DNA from: Flavobacterium sp. LC2016-23
GTDB lineage: Bacteria > Bacteroidota > Bacteroidia > Flavobacteriales > Flavobacteriaceae
Assembly (NCBI RefSeq): GCF_009674775.1
Contig: NZ_WKKE01000035.1
Span: 1 to 34,794 of the forward strand
Reading direction: 5' to 3'
Length of the DNA: 34,794 nucleotides
Made by a program: the position numbers and the translations under genes. The notes under the pieces were generated by a model. The model ran no database searches, was not told where the DNA came from, and saw only the letters and a list, made by a program, of their open reading frames with translations. How positions within the stretch are numbered: the first letter of the stretch is position 1; the number at the start of each line of letters is the position of its first letter. This document shows positions 7,682 through 14,809 of the stretch, one piece after another.

Positions 7682-7712
7682 AATAAATCCTCTTTATTTA
7701 AGAGGATTTATT
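7682..7712. promoter_or_regulatory. 13-bp inverted repeat overlapping the -33 region
   Basis: AATAAATCCTCTT (7682-7694) and AAGAGGATTTATT (7700-7712) are perfect complements around a 5-base loop. The repeat ends 7 bases before the TATATTTG box. It may be an operator for the operon at 7752, possibly for the adjacent Xre protein, or a small hairpin terminator. Confidence 0.5.
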
Positions 7713-7719
7713 ATTTAAG

Positions 7720-7727
7720 TATATTTG
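7720..7727 (+). promoter_or_regulatory. -7 box TATATTTG of the 7752 operon
   Basis: Exact TAnnTTTG, 24 bases before the ATG at 7752, implying a short leader. The -33 region overlaps the inverted repeat at 7682-7712. Confidence 0.5.
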
Positions 7728-7751
7728 ATAAATAGTAAAAATTAATAATTT

Positions 7752-8000
7752 ATGTATACTCAAGAAGAAGCAGTTAAACTATATCATTATTACTTAGACA
7801 AAGTAGTTGGTAGGCCTTTGGACACGGAACAAGCAAAGGAATTACCTATAGATCATTTAAAAATTGAAGAATTAGTAGATCATAGTTTTAATGTGTTTTG
7901 TTATGGTAAAGGATCTCTCACTTTTCATTTTTTTAGAAATATTGAAACTGTAGCTAAAGATTTGGAATTACCTTCTCCATCAGAAGTTTTAGAAGAATAA
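7752..8000 (+). CDS. Hypothetical 82-residue protein, first gene of unknown operon
   Basis: A small acidic protein (82 residues) with no signal peptide or membrane segment and no family I recognise. It is predicted mostly helical, with a central KIEELVDHSFNVFCYGKG segment and an acidic end. It follows a well-placed TATATTTG promoter and precedes the frameshifted gene at 8027 by 26 bp and the membrane protein at 8279, so the three are probably co-transcribed. The module lies between the Xre regulator copy and a family A repeat. That context is typical of accessory or defence genes, but nothing in the protein itself shows a function. Confidence 0.6.
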   Translation: MYTQEEAVKLYHYYLDKVVGRPLDTEQAKELPIDHLKIEELVDHSFNVFCYGKGSLTFHFFRNIETVAKDLELPSPSEVLEE

Positions 8001-8026
8001 ATAATTAAACATTCAATGCTAACATT

Positions 8027-8282
8027 ATGCACGAAAACCCGCTGTACTTTTTTGATCAAATTTTAAAAGTTCTTGCTAAAGATTTTCACAGTGAATATAA
8101 TGTTGATCAATTAACTAAAGCCACTCTTCCTAATTCAATGAGAGGTGTATTTTTCGTCTATAACAAATAATAAGGTAATAAATGCTCTTTTAAACAGAGA
8201 ATTTTTATGGAACTCCCGTGATAATATTTCTAAATTTGCTCAAATAATAATCTCCTTAATTACATTAATTAATACAATATGA
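8027..8282 (+). pseudogene. Frameshifted small gene between the two unknown genes
   Basis: The ATG at 8027 opens 47 codons (starting MHENPLYFFDQILKVLAKDF) that stop at 8168-8170. If one T is removed from the T5 run at 8150-8154, the frame continues through SSITNNKVINALLNREFLW to a TGA at 8280-8282. That TGA overlaps the ATG of the next gene as ATGA. The ATGA junction, the continuous coding-like second frame and the position in an operon argue for an original ~84-residue gene. It could be a real inactivating mutation, a programmed frameshift or a sequencing error in a homopolymer. No family recognised. Confidence 0.6.
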
Positions 8283-8953
8283 AAAGAATATTCGAAGACA
8301 CAAATACATTACTTGTATCAATAGTTGGAATTGTAGGAGGACTAATTTGGGCAATAAGTGATAATTGGAATTGGGAGGCAATTATTCTTCTTTCTGTATC
8401 AGTAATTGGTCTTATATGCTTTTTAGGGGCTAAAATTTTTGGCGAAAAAGTTAGACCGATCGTGGAAGTAGAATTACAACAAACTGGAAGTAATCGTGGT
8501 CCAATTATAATGGCACCAGGTCTTAGTCCTGAAAATAATCAAGGACATTATGTGTTTGAAGAAAATGGTATTTATCATTACGAATTTGATCGTTCTTACG
8601 ATCTCGTTATTCGTAACAACTCCATTAATAACGCATACAATGTAAATATTTATGTAGAAAATAACTATCATCTCAAATTTCAAAATAATACCAGTTCATT
8701 AGATCCTTTAACAATAGACAAGCCAAAAATCATTAAAGTGAAGTATGAATTTGGCAGAAATATGACAGCACAAGATTCAATCGATGAATTGTCTGTTAAA
8801 TTCAATGATGAATTAAAAAAAACAGTTTTTCTTGTCGAATATCATGATGAAAACAGAAAGACTTACTTTACTAAGTTTAATGCTCCTAAAACTAACATAT
8901 TTCTAAAAAAAAGACCTAAATATGACATGAATAAATTCAGATTAATTAATTAG
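8279..8953 (+). CDS. Two-TM membrane protein with beta-rich soluble domain, unknown
   Basis: A 224-residue protein with two membrane helices at the N-terminus (about residues 10-26 and 33-51). They are followed by a ~165-residue soluble region rich in beta strands and Asn (VRNNSINNAYNVNIYVENN and later VKYEFGRN, VFLVEYHDE), resembling an Ig-like or CARDB-like sandwich. I do not recognise a named family. The start overlaps the TGA of the upstream frame by ATGA, suggesting translational coupling to the gene at 8027. With the N-terminal hairpin, the soluble domain would face the cytoplasm or the periplasm depending on topology, which is not clear. It ends 12 bp before a family A repeat. Confidence 0.65.
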   Translation: MKRIFEDTNTLLVSIVGIVGGLIWAISDNWNWEAIILLSVSVIGLICFLGAKIFGEKVRPIVEVELQQTGSNRGPIIMAPGLSPENNQGHYVFEENGIYHYEFDRSYDLVIRNNSINNAYNVNIYVENNYHLKFQNNTSSLDPLTIDKPKIIKVKYEFGRNMTAQDSIDELSVKFNDELKKTVFLVEYHDENRKTYFTKFNAPKTNIFLKKRPKYDMNKFRLIN

Positions 8954-8965
8954 TTAGTAATACTC

Positions 8966-9122
8966 CTTGCTGTGCGAAGTCTCCCGACTTCGTACCCGTT
9001 GCTACATTCCGTTCCAATTTTTTTTTCATTCTTTTTGTGGATCACTGGAGTGGGTACGAAGTCGGAGACTTCGCACAGCGATCAGCATATTTTATAAATA
9101 AAGAACACTTCGCAGAGCTGGG
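8966..9122. repeat. Family A palindromic repeat, copy A3
   Basis: Third full copy, between the convergent genes ending at 8953 and 9134. The right arm has lost one G (gtcGGagac), so the stem has a single-base bulge. The tail has the tattttataaataaag variant also found in the extra unit of A2. Its hairpins may act as a bidirectional terminator here. Confidence 0.85.
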
Positions 9123-9133
9123 GTAGCTTTTTA

Positions 9134-9826
9134 TTATTTATTAAATATTTTATCAAGTTTTTTAGCCTTTCTAAGCATCTCTAATACTTTCCTTTCCCTG
9201 TCCAATTCTTGTGGCGTGAATGATTTAATCTCATATTTAACCAAACCTGTTGTCTTTTTTTGTTCTTTTGATATTTGAGGAAGCAGATCATCATCAGTTT
9301 TTATTAAACCATCTTTACCTACACCAGCAAGATAAAACTTATTAGAATCTAGCTTTTCATAGAAGAATGTAACGCCATTTGTTTGTCCGTCAGATTGTTT
9401 AATTCTATATGAACGATCATGACTATCAATAAAAAATTCCTTTATATCACTCAAGGAATTGGGATAAGTTCCATATTTCAATTTAAAATCTTCAATAGCC
9501 CTATCAGCTATATTTATTGATTCTTGCGCATTACTTAACCAAGCAGAATCATATCCTGTTTTATTCCATTCAGCTTGTAACTTGTCACCCCATTTTTTCG
9601 CTGGTATAAGGATAGTAAAGTTGAAGATATTTAATAAAACTGTGAGTGATAGAAAAATTATACACAAACTTAGTTTCTCTTTCTTATTGAATATATTCCA
9701 AATAAAGAAAATTATTGAAAGTAGAGAAATCCACCAAAATGGAGTAACACTAGTCAATGATAAAATTGAGAAAATAATTATGAATGTTTTAAAATATAAG
9801 TAGATAAATTCTTTAATTTTTGTCAT
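9134..9826 (-). CDS. Membrane protein with pseudopilin-like C-terminal domain
   Basis: A 230-residue protein. Three hydrophobic segments (about residues 12-27, 30-46 and 53-73) anchor it. Residues 105-185 resemble the globular part of type II secretion major pseudopilins (GspG): AIEDFKLKYGTYPNSLSDIK, then an aromatic strand region, then GKDGLIKTDDDLLP, which parallels the DGxxGTxDD calcium loop. A canonical prepilin peptidase site (G|FTLxE) is absent, so it is not a pilin itself. The domain has been placed on a membrane anchor. The C-terminus is lysine-rich. It sits alone between repeat copies A3 and C1. Function unknown; domain resemblance judged by eye. Confidence 0.6.
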   Translation of the reverse strand: MTKIKEFIYLYFKTFIIIFSILSLTSVTPFWWISLLSIIFFIWNIFNKKEKLSLCIIFLSLTVLLNIFNFTILIPAKKWGDKLQAEWNKTGYDSAWLSNAQESINIADRAIEDFKLKYGTYPNSLSDIKEFFIDSHDRSYRIKQSDGQTNGVTFFYEKLDSNKFYLAGVGKDGLIKTDDDLLPQISKEQKKTTGLVKYEIKSFTPQELDRERKVLEMLRKAKKLDKIFNK

Positions 9827-9852
9827 AATTTAATTTGTAATGTTTTTTAAAG

Positions 9853-10005
9853 TTATACATAACGTTCTAATACTACGGCGGCTTTGGAACTAAATTAAGC
9901 CCTATTCCGAGCAAAGCGAATAGACGAAGTAAATCATATAACACACAAAACCAACTTACCATTAAGCCTATTGCCCAAATCCGTTGTGCTAGCTGTTTTG
10001 AGTAG
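9853..10005. repeat. Family C intergenic repeat, copy C1
   Basis: Contains TACGGCGGCTTTGGAACTAA followed by ATTAAGCCC, and a tail ACACAAAACCAACTTACC. Both parts recur in the same order at 10431-10520. It ends with CCGTTGTGCTAGC, partly complementary to its beginning (AACGTTCTAATACTACGG). It lies between two same-strand single genes, immediately after one stop codon and before the other's 5' side. Confidence 0.6.
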
Positions 10006-10008
10006 TCG

Positions 10009-10395
10009 TTATACTTTAAAAGTATATTTTAATTTAGTTCTGACATGATATCCTTCATGTTCTCCTTGAAGCCACTTTGGTGACATTTTTAAAACTCTTT
10101 TAAGTTCTTTTCCAGACCCAACATTATCAGCCTTAATAATTTCAACGTTACTTACTGTTCCATCCATTTCCACAATAAAACTTGCTGAAATTTCAGTTCC
10201 TTTTATACCCTTTGAGTTTGTAAAATTAGTTCTTACATATTCATCAAACTTTTTTTCCCCTCCAGTAAACTCTGGGGCAACCTGAATATTGTCTACTGTA
10301 TATAACACTTTCTGATAAGGACTTAACTCTTCAGAATTTTGGGCAGATAATACATTAACAAATATAATAATCATTAAAGTCAGGATTTTTTTCAT
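10009..10395 (-). CDS. Small exported protein with TonB C-terminal-like domain (1)
   Basis: A 128-residue protein. The start at 10395 (MKKILTLMIIIF) is preferred over an ATG ten codons upstream because it puts the signal peptide (residues 1-19, ending SAQ) at the N-terminus. Residues 38-128 match the TonB C-terminal fold as found in Bacteroidota energy transducers: PEFTGGEKKFDEYVRTN, FIVEMDGTVSNVEIIK, and KELKRVLKMSPKW before the final strand. Unlike a true TonB it has no proline-rich linker or membrane anchor, so it cannot transduce energy by itself. It resembles the gene at 10552 across this domain; the pair, separated by repeat C2, are probably paralogues. Role unknown. Confidence 0.75.
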   Translation of the reverse strand: MKKILTLMIIIFVNVLSAQNSEELSPYQKVLYTVDNIQVAPEFTGGEKKFDEYVRTNFTNSKGIKGTEISASFIVEMDGTVSNVEIIKADNVGSGKELKRVLKMSPKWLQGEHEGYHVRTKLKYTFKV

Positions 10396-10430
10396 AAGTT
10401 TATTTTCTAACGGGTAATTGTGCAATTGCT

Positions 10431-10530
10431 TACAACGTACTGATACGACAGCAGGTTTGGGACTAAATTAAGCCCATTATTTAGATTTGCCAAATTATAA
10501 CAAATACAAAACCAAATTATCAAATATTTG
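10431..10530. repeat. Family C intergenic repeat, copy C2
   Basis: TACGACAGCAGGTTTGGGAC, then TAAATTAAGCCC and later ATACAAAACCAAATTATC, parallel copy C1. It is shorter than C1 and lacks the CCGTTGTGC end. It separates the two TonB-domain genes. Confidence 0.6.
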
Positions 10531-10551
10531 AGATTATTTAAATTCTTTCAA

Positions 10552-11013
10552 TTACTGAACATAATAAGGTATGCTGTACAAACATCTTACTGGATTTCCA
10601 TCTTTGATTGCCGCAATCCAATTTGGAGATAATTTTAAAACTCTTTCTAATTCTTTTCCCGAACCATAACCAAAATCATGCAGAACTTTTATATGGGAAA
10701 CACAACCATCTTTTTCGATTATAAAACTAACAAAAACTCCTCCGGAGGCTTCTTCTTTAATTATTTCTTGAGAAGTAACGTAATTTCTCTTTATAAAAGC
10801 CTGGAACTTCTGTATGCCACCGGGATATTTTGGCGGAATTTCTACCGTAAAGGCACTATAAACTTCATTATCTTCCGTCTTATTTTCATGTTCATGCTTT
10901 TCTAATTTTATAGCTTTTTGAGGTACTGTAGGAGCTTTCAATGCTGGAATACTACTATTTTGACAGCCAAATAAAAATGCAAAACTAATAGTTATAAAAA
11001 ACTTTCTTATCAT
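10552..11013 (-). CDS. Lipoprotein with TonB C-terminal-like domain (2)
   Basis: A 153-residue protein. The signal peptide ends in a lipobox, FLFGC, with lipidated cysteine at 17. Residues 60-150 are a TonB C-terminal-like domain (PPKYPGGIQKFQAFIKRN, FIIEKDGCVSHIKVL, KELERVLKLSPNW). The GSGKELxRVLKxSPxW signature is shared with the 10009 gene. There is no proline-rich spacer or cytoplasmic anchor. It may bind TonB boxes or peptidoglycan-linked partners, but that is inference. The gene lies first on the minus strand, and no exact TAnnTTTG box was found upstream. Confidence 0.75.
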   Translation of the reverse strand: MIRKFFITISFAFLFGCQNSSIPALKAPTVPQKAIKLEKHEHENKTEDNEVYSAFTVEIPPKYPGGIQKFQAFIKRNYVTSQEIIKEEASGGVFVSFIIEKDGCVSHIKVLHDFGYGSGKELERVLKLSPNWIAAIKDGNPVRCLYSIPYYVQ

Positions 11014-11137
11014 CGATTTTTGTTTAGTTGAGAGGGCTTGGTGTTTTCATTTTTTTATAGAAGTAAAAAAACAAAATTTATTGCAATGCATGAGTAATGA
11101 ATCAAAAATCTTTAAAGTTAATTTACTTTAAGCTATA

Positions 11138-11302
11138 TCATTTCAACAACATTCTCTCCGTAATTGTTTTATTTGAAGAAGCATCAATTCCGGTAACTTC
11201 GGGATACTTTACATTGGGTAACCAAAAAGAACCACCTTCAATGTGTACAAATATTTTTTCTACCTGTATTTTTTTCTGATTTACACCTACAAAAAAAAGA
11301 CT
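11138..11302 (-). pseudogene. Possible coding remnant without a start codon
   Basis: Fifty-four open codons on the minus strand ending at a TGA (11138-11140). They have protein-like composition, including VEKIFVHIEGGSFWLP and KYPEVTGID. The GGSFW stretch faintly recalls the start of formylglycine-generating-enzyme-like domains. No ATG is present and an in-frame stop lies upstream at 11303-11305. It could be a decayed gene or chance. The remainder of 11014-11400 shows only a palindrome and a promoter. Confidence 0.25.
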
Positions 11303-11316
11303 CTAGTAAAGCTATT

Positions 11317-11337
11317 CATTTAATTTTCAATTAAATG
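11317..11337. promoter_or_regulatory. 9-bp inverted repeat upstream of the DM13 gene
   Basis: CATTTAATT and AATTAAATG are perfect complements around TTC, 35 bases before the TAATTTTG box. Candidate operator or small hairpin; AT-rich, so chance is possible. Confidence 0.4.
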
Positions 11338-11372
11338 TAAGATGGCTGACAAATACTTATTTTTTAGTCTTC

Positions 11373-11380
11373 TAATTTTG
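11373..11380 (+). promoter_or_regulatory. -7 box TAATTTTG of the DM13 operon
   Basis: Exact TAnnTTTG, 20 bases before the ATG at 11401. No clear -33 TTTG at 17-23 bases spacing. Confidence 0.45.
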
Positions 11381-11400
11381 ATATACTAAAAATACGTAAC

Positions 11401-11826
11401 ATGAAATATATTTTCTTATCCCTGGCAGTTTCATTCCTCATACTTTCCTGCGAATCTGAGGGTGAACTCACGAAAACGGAAGTTGGTTCAGCTCCTATAC
11501 TCCCGGAATCAGTGCTCCAATATTCCGGAGTATTTAAACCAACATCAGGAATTGCTGTTACCGGCAAGGCTGGTATATATCTGGATGGGACACAATACAA
11601 AGTTTCGCTGGAAGGTTTTTCCATTTCGAGCGGACCAGATCTGAAAGTCTACCTTTCCACCTCCGAAAAACCGAATGAATTCATTAACCTGGGTGCATTG
11701 GGAAATGGCATGTCGCAAACCTACCTTATCCCGAAAGGCGTAGATTTTAATACCTATAAATATGTATTAATTAACTGCCAACAATACAACCACCTCTTCG
11801 CTATTGCCTCACTTAATGTAAAATGA
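11401..11826 (+). CDS. DM13-domain lipoprotein
   Basis: A 141-residue lipoprotein: the signal peptide ends in the lipobox LILSC, with lipidated C17. Residues 40-140 match the DM13 domain: a GxFxPTSGIAVTGKAGIY-like opening, GPDLKVYLST, then YLIPKGVDFNTYKYVLINC with the conserved cysteine (about residue 125) close to the end. DM13 domains are proposed to take part in extracytoplasmic electron transfer or hydroxylation. The direct substrate here is unknown. It is followed after 7 bp by the outer-membrane protein gene at 11834, so the two are surely co-transcribed and probably work together at the outer membrane. Confidence 0.8.
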   Translation: MKYIFLSLAVSFLILSCESEGELTKTEVGSAPILPESVLQYSGVFKPTSGIAVTGKAGIYLDGTQYKVSLEGFSISSGPDLKVYLSTSEKPNEFINLGALGNGMSQTYLIPKGVDFNTYKYVLINCQQYNHLFAIASLNVK

Positions 11827-11833
11827 TGTCCTT

Positions 11834-12727
11834 ATGAAAAAGTATTTTATCTCATTTCTATTTTCCACACTTTTTTTTCAAATCATACAAGCGCAGGGTT
11901 GCAGTGATGCGGGAATATGTAGTATAGGAACACCACATGAAAACCCTGATAAGACTGCTAAAAATCAAATAGAAGTTACTACCATTTTAGGCGCAGGAGA
12001 ATCAGACACACAATATTTTTCTCCGGCTGTTACGTATACCCGAAATTTTAATGAAAGGTGGGACGCCGCCGTAAAAATCACTTCTTCTTTTGCAAGTGGG
12101 AGTTTTGGCAAACGCGGTTCTATAGGTGATGCCTACTTACTGGTTAATTATAACCCGTCCGGCGGAAAGATTTTTAAATGGAGTTATACGGCAGGTGCAA
12201 AAATCCCATTTAATCGTGCTAACTTAAAGATCAACAACCATCCTTTGCCACTGGATTACCAAAGCAGTCTGGGTACTTTTGATTTTTTGGGCGCAGCTAA
12301 CCTTAGCTATAAAAAATTTGACTTTAATATGGCTGTACAAATTCCTGTTTTTAACATCAACGCAAATTCTTACTTCGCAGAATATTCAGGTACAGATGAT
12401 TTTCCGACTACGAATTTATTTGAAAGGAAACCCGATATGTTGTTTCGCACAATCTACACCATCAAAACCAAAAAAATTACATTTAAACCCAATCTTTTAT
12501 TTATCTATCATCTTGGCGAAGACACATACGAAGATATTTATGGCAAGAGGTTGTCCATTTCCGGTTCAGAAGGCTTAACCATTAACGGCAACCTTATTAC
12601 TGCGTATAATCTCAACGCATCAAGCATTGAATTATCACTGGCAACACCTTTTGTTGTACGTGATATCAGACCTGATGGACTCACGCGGAAATATACCGTG
12701 GGAATTAGCTATAAAACAAGATTTTAG
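11834..12727 (+). CDS. Putative outer-membrane beta-barrel protein with CSDAGxC motif
   Basis: A 297-residue protein with a signal peptide (residues 1-21, ending QAQ). The mature part is alternating amphipathic strands and ends in aromatic F, as expected for an outer-membrane barrel. Just after cleavage is G-C23-S-D-A-G-I-C29, a cysteine pair seen near the N-terminus of some Bacteroidota outer-membrane proteins. It could form a disulfide or bind metal. It is the second gene of the DM13 operon. The pairing suggests a surface complex in redox or metal handling, but this is inference. No TonB-dependent receptor plug is present. Confidence 0.65.
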   Translation: MKKYFISFLFSTLFFQIIQAQGCSDAGICSIGTPHENPDKTAKNQIEVTTILGAGESDTQYFSPAVTYTRNFNERWDAAVKITSSFASGSFGKRGSIGDAYLLVNYNPSGGKIFKWSYTAGAKIPFNRANLKINNHPLPLDYQSSLGTFDFLGAANLSYKKFDFNMAVQIPVFNINANSYFAEYSGTDDFPTTNLFERKPDMLFRTIYTIKTKKITFKPNLLFIYHLGEDTYEDIYGKRLSISGSEGLTINGNLITAYNLNASSIELSLATPFVVRDIRPDGLTRKYTVGISYKTRF

Positions 12728-13245
12728 ATTTTCAAAGAAGGAAATTTATTTATCTGATTTAGACAGCCCTTATTTATAAATGGTCATTCAAAACTGATGC
12801 AAAACCGGAATTGCAGGATATTGAGAGGAGAAATATACCATAAACAGCAACTATCAATAGAAGTGTCTGTCAAAAGTGGGCAGAATTGCAAGTCTGAGTT
12901 TTTGGAATTCTTACGAACATTCTTAGCTGCTAATGCTATTGATAATCAATGAAGTAGTTCTAAATATTTCAGAGCTTTGAGGTCCCGCACTCCTTACAAG
13001 CTAAAAATAATAATAACTGCACTGTTAAGTTTTCTCTTTCCCATGTTAAATATGAGTAAATCCTCCGCAGACTCCAAGTTGTTTGTCTATATTTGTACGA
13101 GACATAAGGGCAATTTGCGCTATCATTTTTAAATTTAAATATTTTTTTTAGATTGATTGTCGAAGATTGCAAAAAATGTTGTAAGTTTATATACTTTGTT
13201 TTCTGAATGTCGAAAAGAATGTATAATACCTAATAGCCCCAAACT
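12728..13245. other. 518-bp intergenic region, nothing convincing
   Basis: No frame with a credible start, composition and context was found. A 67-codon minus-strand frame at 12969-13172 is judged spurious. A TATACTTTG near 13190 is close to, but not exactly, the -7 consensus and may serve the gene at 13246. Confidence 0.5.
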
Positions 13246-14535
13246 ATGAAAAAAATTACTCTAATGATCTGCCTGCTGCTTACAGCTGCCGGCGCAAGTG
13301 CACAGCAGGAAAAAGGAATTATAGGATACAGCAACTGGCTGGATAACTGGACCGAATTTAAGCCTCAAAAGTCTGATTCCAAAGATGCGAATCAAATTTT
13401 AGCCGGAAATATTACTGAAAACACAAAACTGCTGAAAAGAAATGTATACATCCTTCAGGGAAATGTATATGTAACCAATAATGCAGTGCTTACTATTGAG
13501 CCTGGTACAGTAATTATTGGAGATGCTGCTTCAAAAGGTACCCTTGTCATTACAAAAGGAGCCCAAATTATGGCAGCAGGAATGGAAACTGACCCTATTA
13601 TCTTCACCTCAAACCAAAGCATGAAAAAAGCAGGCGACTGGGGAGGCGTAGTAATTCTTGGTGATGCCCCAATCAATAAATTTGGCAGTGCCGGTTCTTA
13701 CAGTATGGATCTTGATCCTGCACTTACGGTATATGGGGGGAACAACCCCGCTTCAAATTCAGGAGTATTAAAATATGTACGAATTGAATTTGCCGGTAAA
13801 AAAGTAAAAGGAATGGATGCTTTTAACGGATTGACTATTGCAGGAGTGGGTAATAAAACCGTTTTAGAGAATATCATGGTAAGTTACTCCGGCGGTGATT
13901 CATTTGCTTTCTACGGAGGTGATGTAAACACGGCGCAGTTAGTATCTTATAAATCTATTAATGATGATTTTAAATTTACGCAGGGAATCCAATGCAGATT
14001 GTTTAATTCATTAGCGGTGAGATCTTCTTATTTATCAAGTAATAAAGATGGATCAAGATGTCTGGAAGTAAAAACCTATGAAAAGAAAAACGAAACTGAC
14101 TTTACCAAAAAAGCCACATTCGTTAGTGCTTCAAACATGACAATGCTAAACGACAGTGAAAATATTACAGCAGACATTCAGGCAGGTTTGGTTAAAGAAG
14201 CTGTTTATGTTGGTGAAAATGCCTCTTTGGAATTAAAAAGAAGTGTAGTTTCTGGTTTTAATCCTGCAGTACTTATAGACAGCAAAACTGAAATCAATGA
14301 CGCTAATCTAAAGAAAATTAAATTTGAAGAGATGTTCTTTAATCAGTGCAGCGGCAATATCTTTAAAGAAAACAATGCTGACAATACAGATTTAGAAAGC
14401 TGGTACGGTAACAGCATCTTTTTTAATGTGTATTCCCACACTGAGAACAAAGAAACTTTTGTGGACGTTTATAATGCAAAAAGACCGGATTACAGACTTC
14501 AGTTAGGCAAAATTACTGCCTCAAGCGGTAAATAG
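13246..14535 (+). CDS. Secreted right-handed beta-helix-like protein
   Basis: A 429-residue protein with a signal peptide (residues 1-20, ending SAQ). The body is built of short turns typical of a parallel beta-helix: NVYVTNNAVLTIEPGTVIIG, GTLVITKGAQIMAAG, PIIFTSN, GDWGGVVILGDAPIN, LKYVRIEFAG, LTIAGVGNKTVLENI, and a later DDFKFTQG. This pattern is common in Bacteroidota surface proteins that otherwise end in a type IX sorting domain, but here none is visible. It is convergent with a PhoD-like phosphatase 274 bp away and separated from it by two terminators. A link to phosphate scavenging is possible but unproven. Enzymatic residues were not identified. Confidence 0.65.
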   Translation: MKKITLMICLLLTAAGASAQQEKGIIGYSNWLDNWTEFKPQKSDSKDANQILAGNITENTKLLKRNVYILQGNVYVTNNAVLTIEPGTVIIGDAASKGTLVITKGAQIMAAGMETDPIIFTSNQSMKKAGDWGGVVILGDAPINKFGSAGSYSMDLDPALTVYGGNNPASNSGVLKYVRIEFAGKKVKGMDAFNGLTIAGVGNKTVLENIMVSYSGGDSFAFYGGDVNTAQLVSYKSINDDFKFTQGIQCRLFNSLAVRSSYLSSNKDGSRCLEVKTYEKKNETDFTKKATFVSASNMTMLNDSENITADIQAGLVKEAVYVGENASLELKRSVVSGFNPAVLIDSKTEINDANLKKIKFEEMFFNQCSGNIFKENNADNTDLESWYGNSIFFNVYSHTENKETFVDVYNAKRPDYRLQLGKITASSGK

Positions 14536-14560
14536 ATCCCGTATCTCACATAAAAACTAT

Positions 14561-14599
14561 AAAAAAGGAAACAGCATTTACGTGCTGTTTCCTTTTTTT
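14561..14599 (+). terminator. Intrinsic terminator of the beta-helix gene
   Basis: Perfect 10-bp stem GGAAACAGCA (14567-14576) and TGCTGTTTCC (14583-14592), loop of 6, followed by seven T. An A6 run precedes the stem. Confidence 0.9.
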
Positions 14600-14710
14600 A
14601 TGTAGAATCCTTTTTAAAATCAGGTCTGGTGTTTGAAGGCAGGCAAGGTATTTTCAAAAAATGAATTATCATCAATTGTAACGCAATGGAATGGGACAAA
14701 TATCTGATAT

Positions 14711-14745
14711 AAAAAATCGGAACAGGATTACTCCTGCCCCGATTT
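14711..14745 (-). terminator. Intrinsic terminator of the PhoD-like gene
   Basis: Read on the minus strand, the stem AAATCGG..CAGGA / TCCTG..CCGATTT with a TTAC-sized loop is followed by a T run. It lies 65 bp beyond the phosphatase stop. Confidence 0.75.
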
Positions 14746-14809
14746 AATGTATAGTTTCTATTCAGTTGTTGGACATTACCGAAAAAAATTCAATCCCTGC
14801 CTGAATCAA

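Noticed and set aside
9853..10530. Family C repeats as true integron attC sites
   Set aside because: No consistent GTTRRRY/RYYYAAC core pair could be read in both copies, and no integrase gene is present. Kept only as a question in the findings.
11097..11279. 60-codon plus-strand frame
   Set aside because: Lies antisense to a more protein-like minus-strand stretch, and has no promoter or neighbour support.
12969..13172. 67-codon minus-strand frame
   Set aside because: Basic, low-quality composition, isolated in a non-coding gap and without a promoter.
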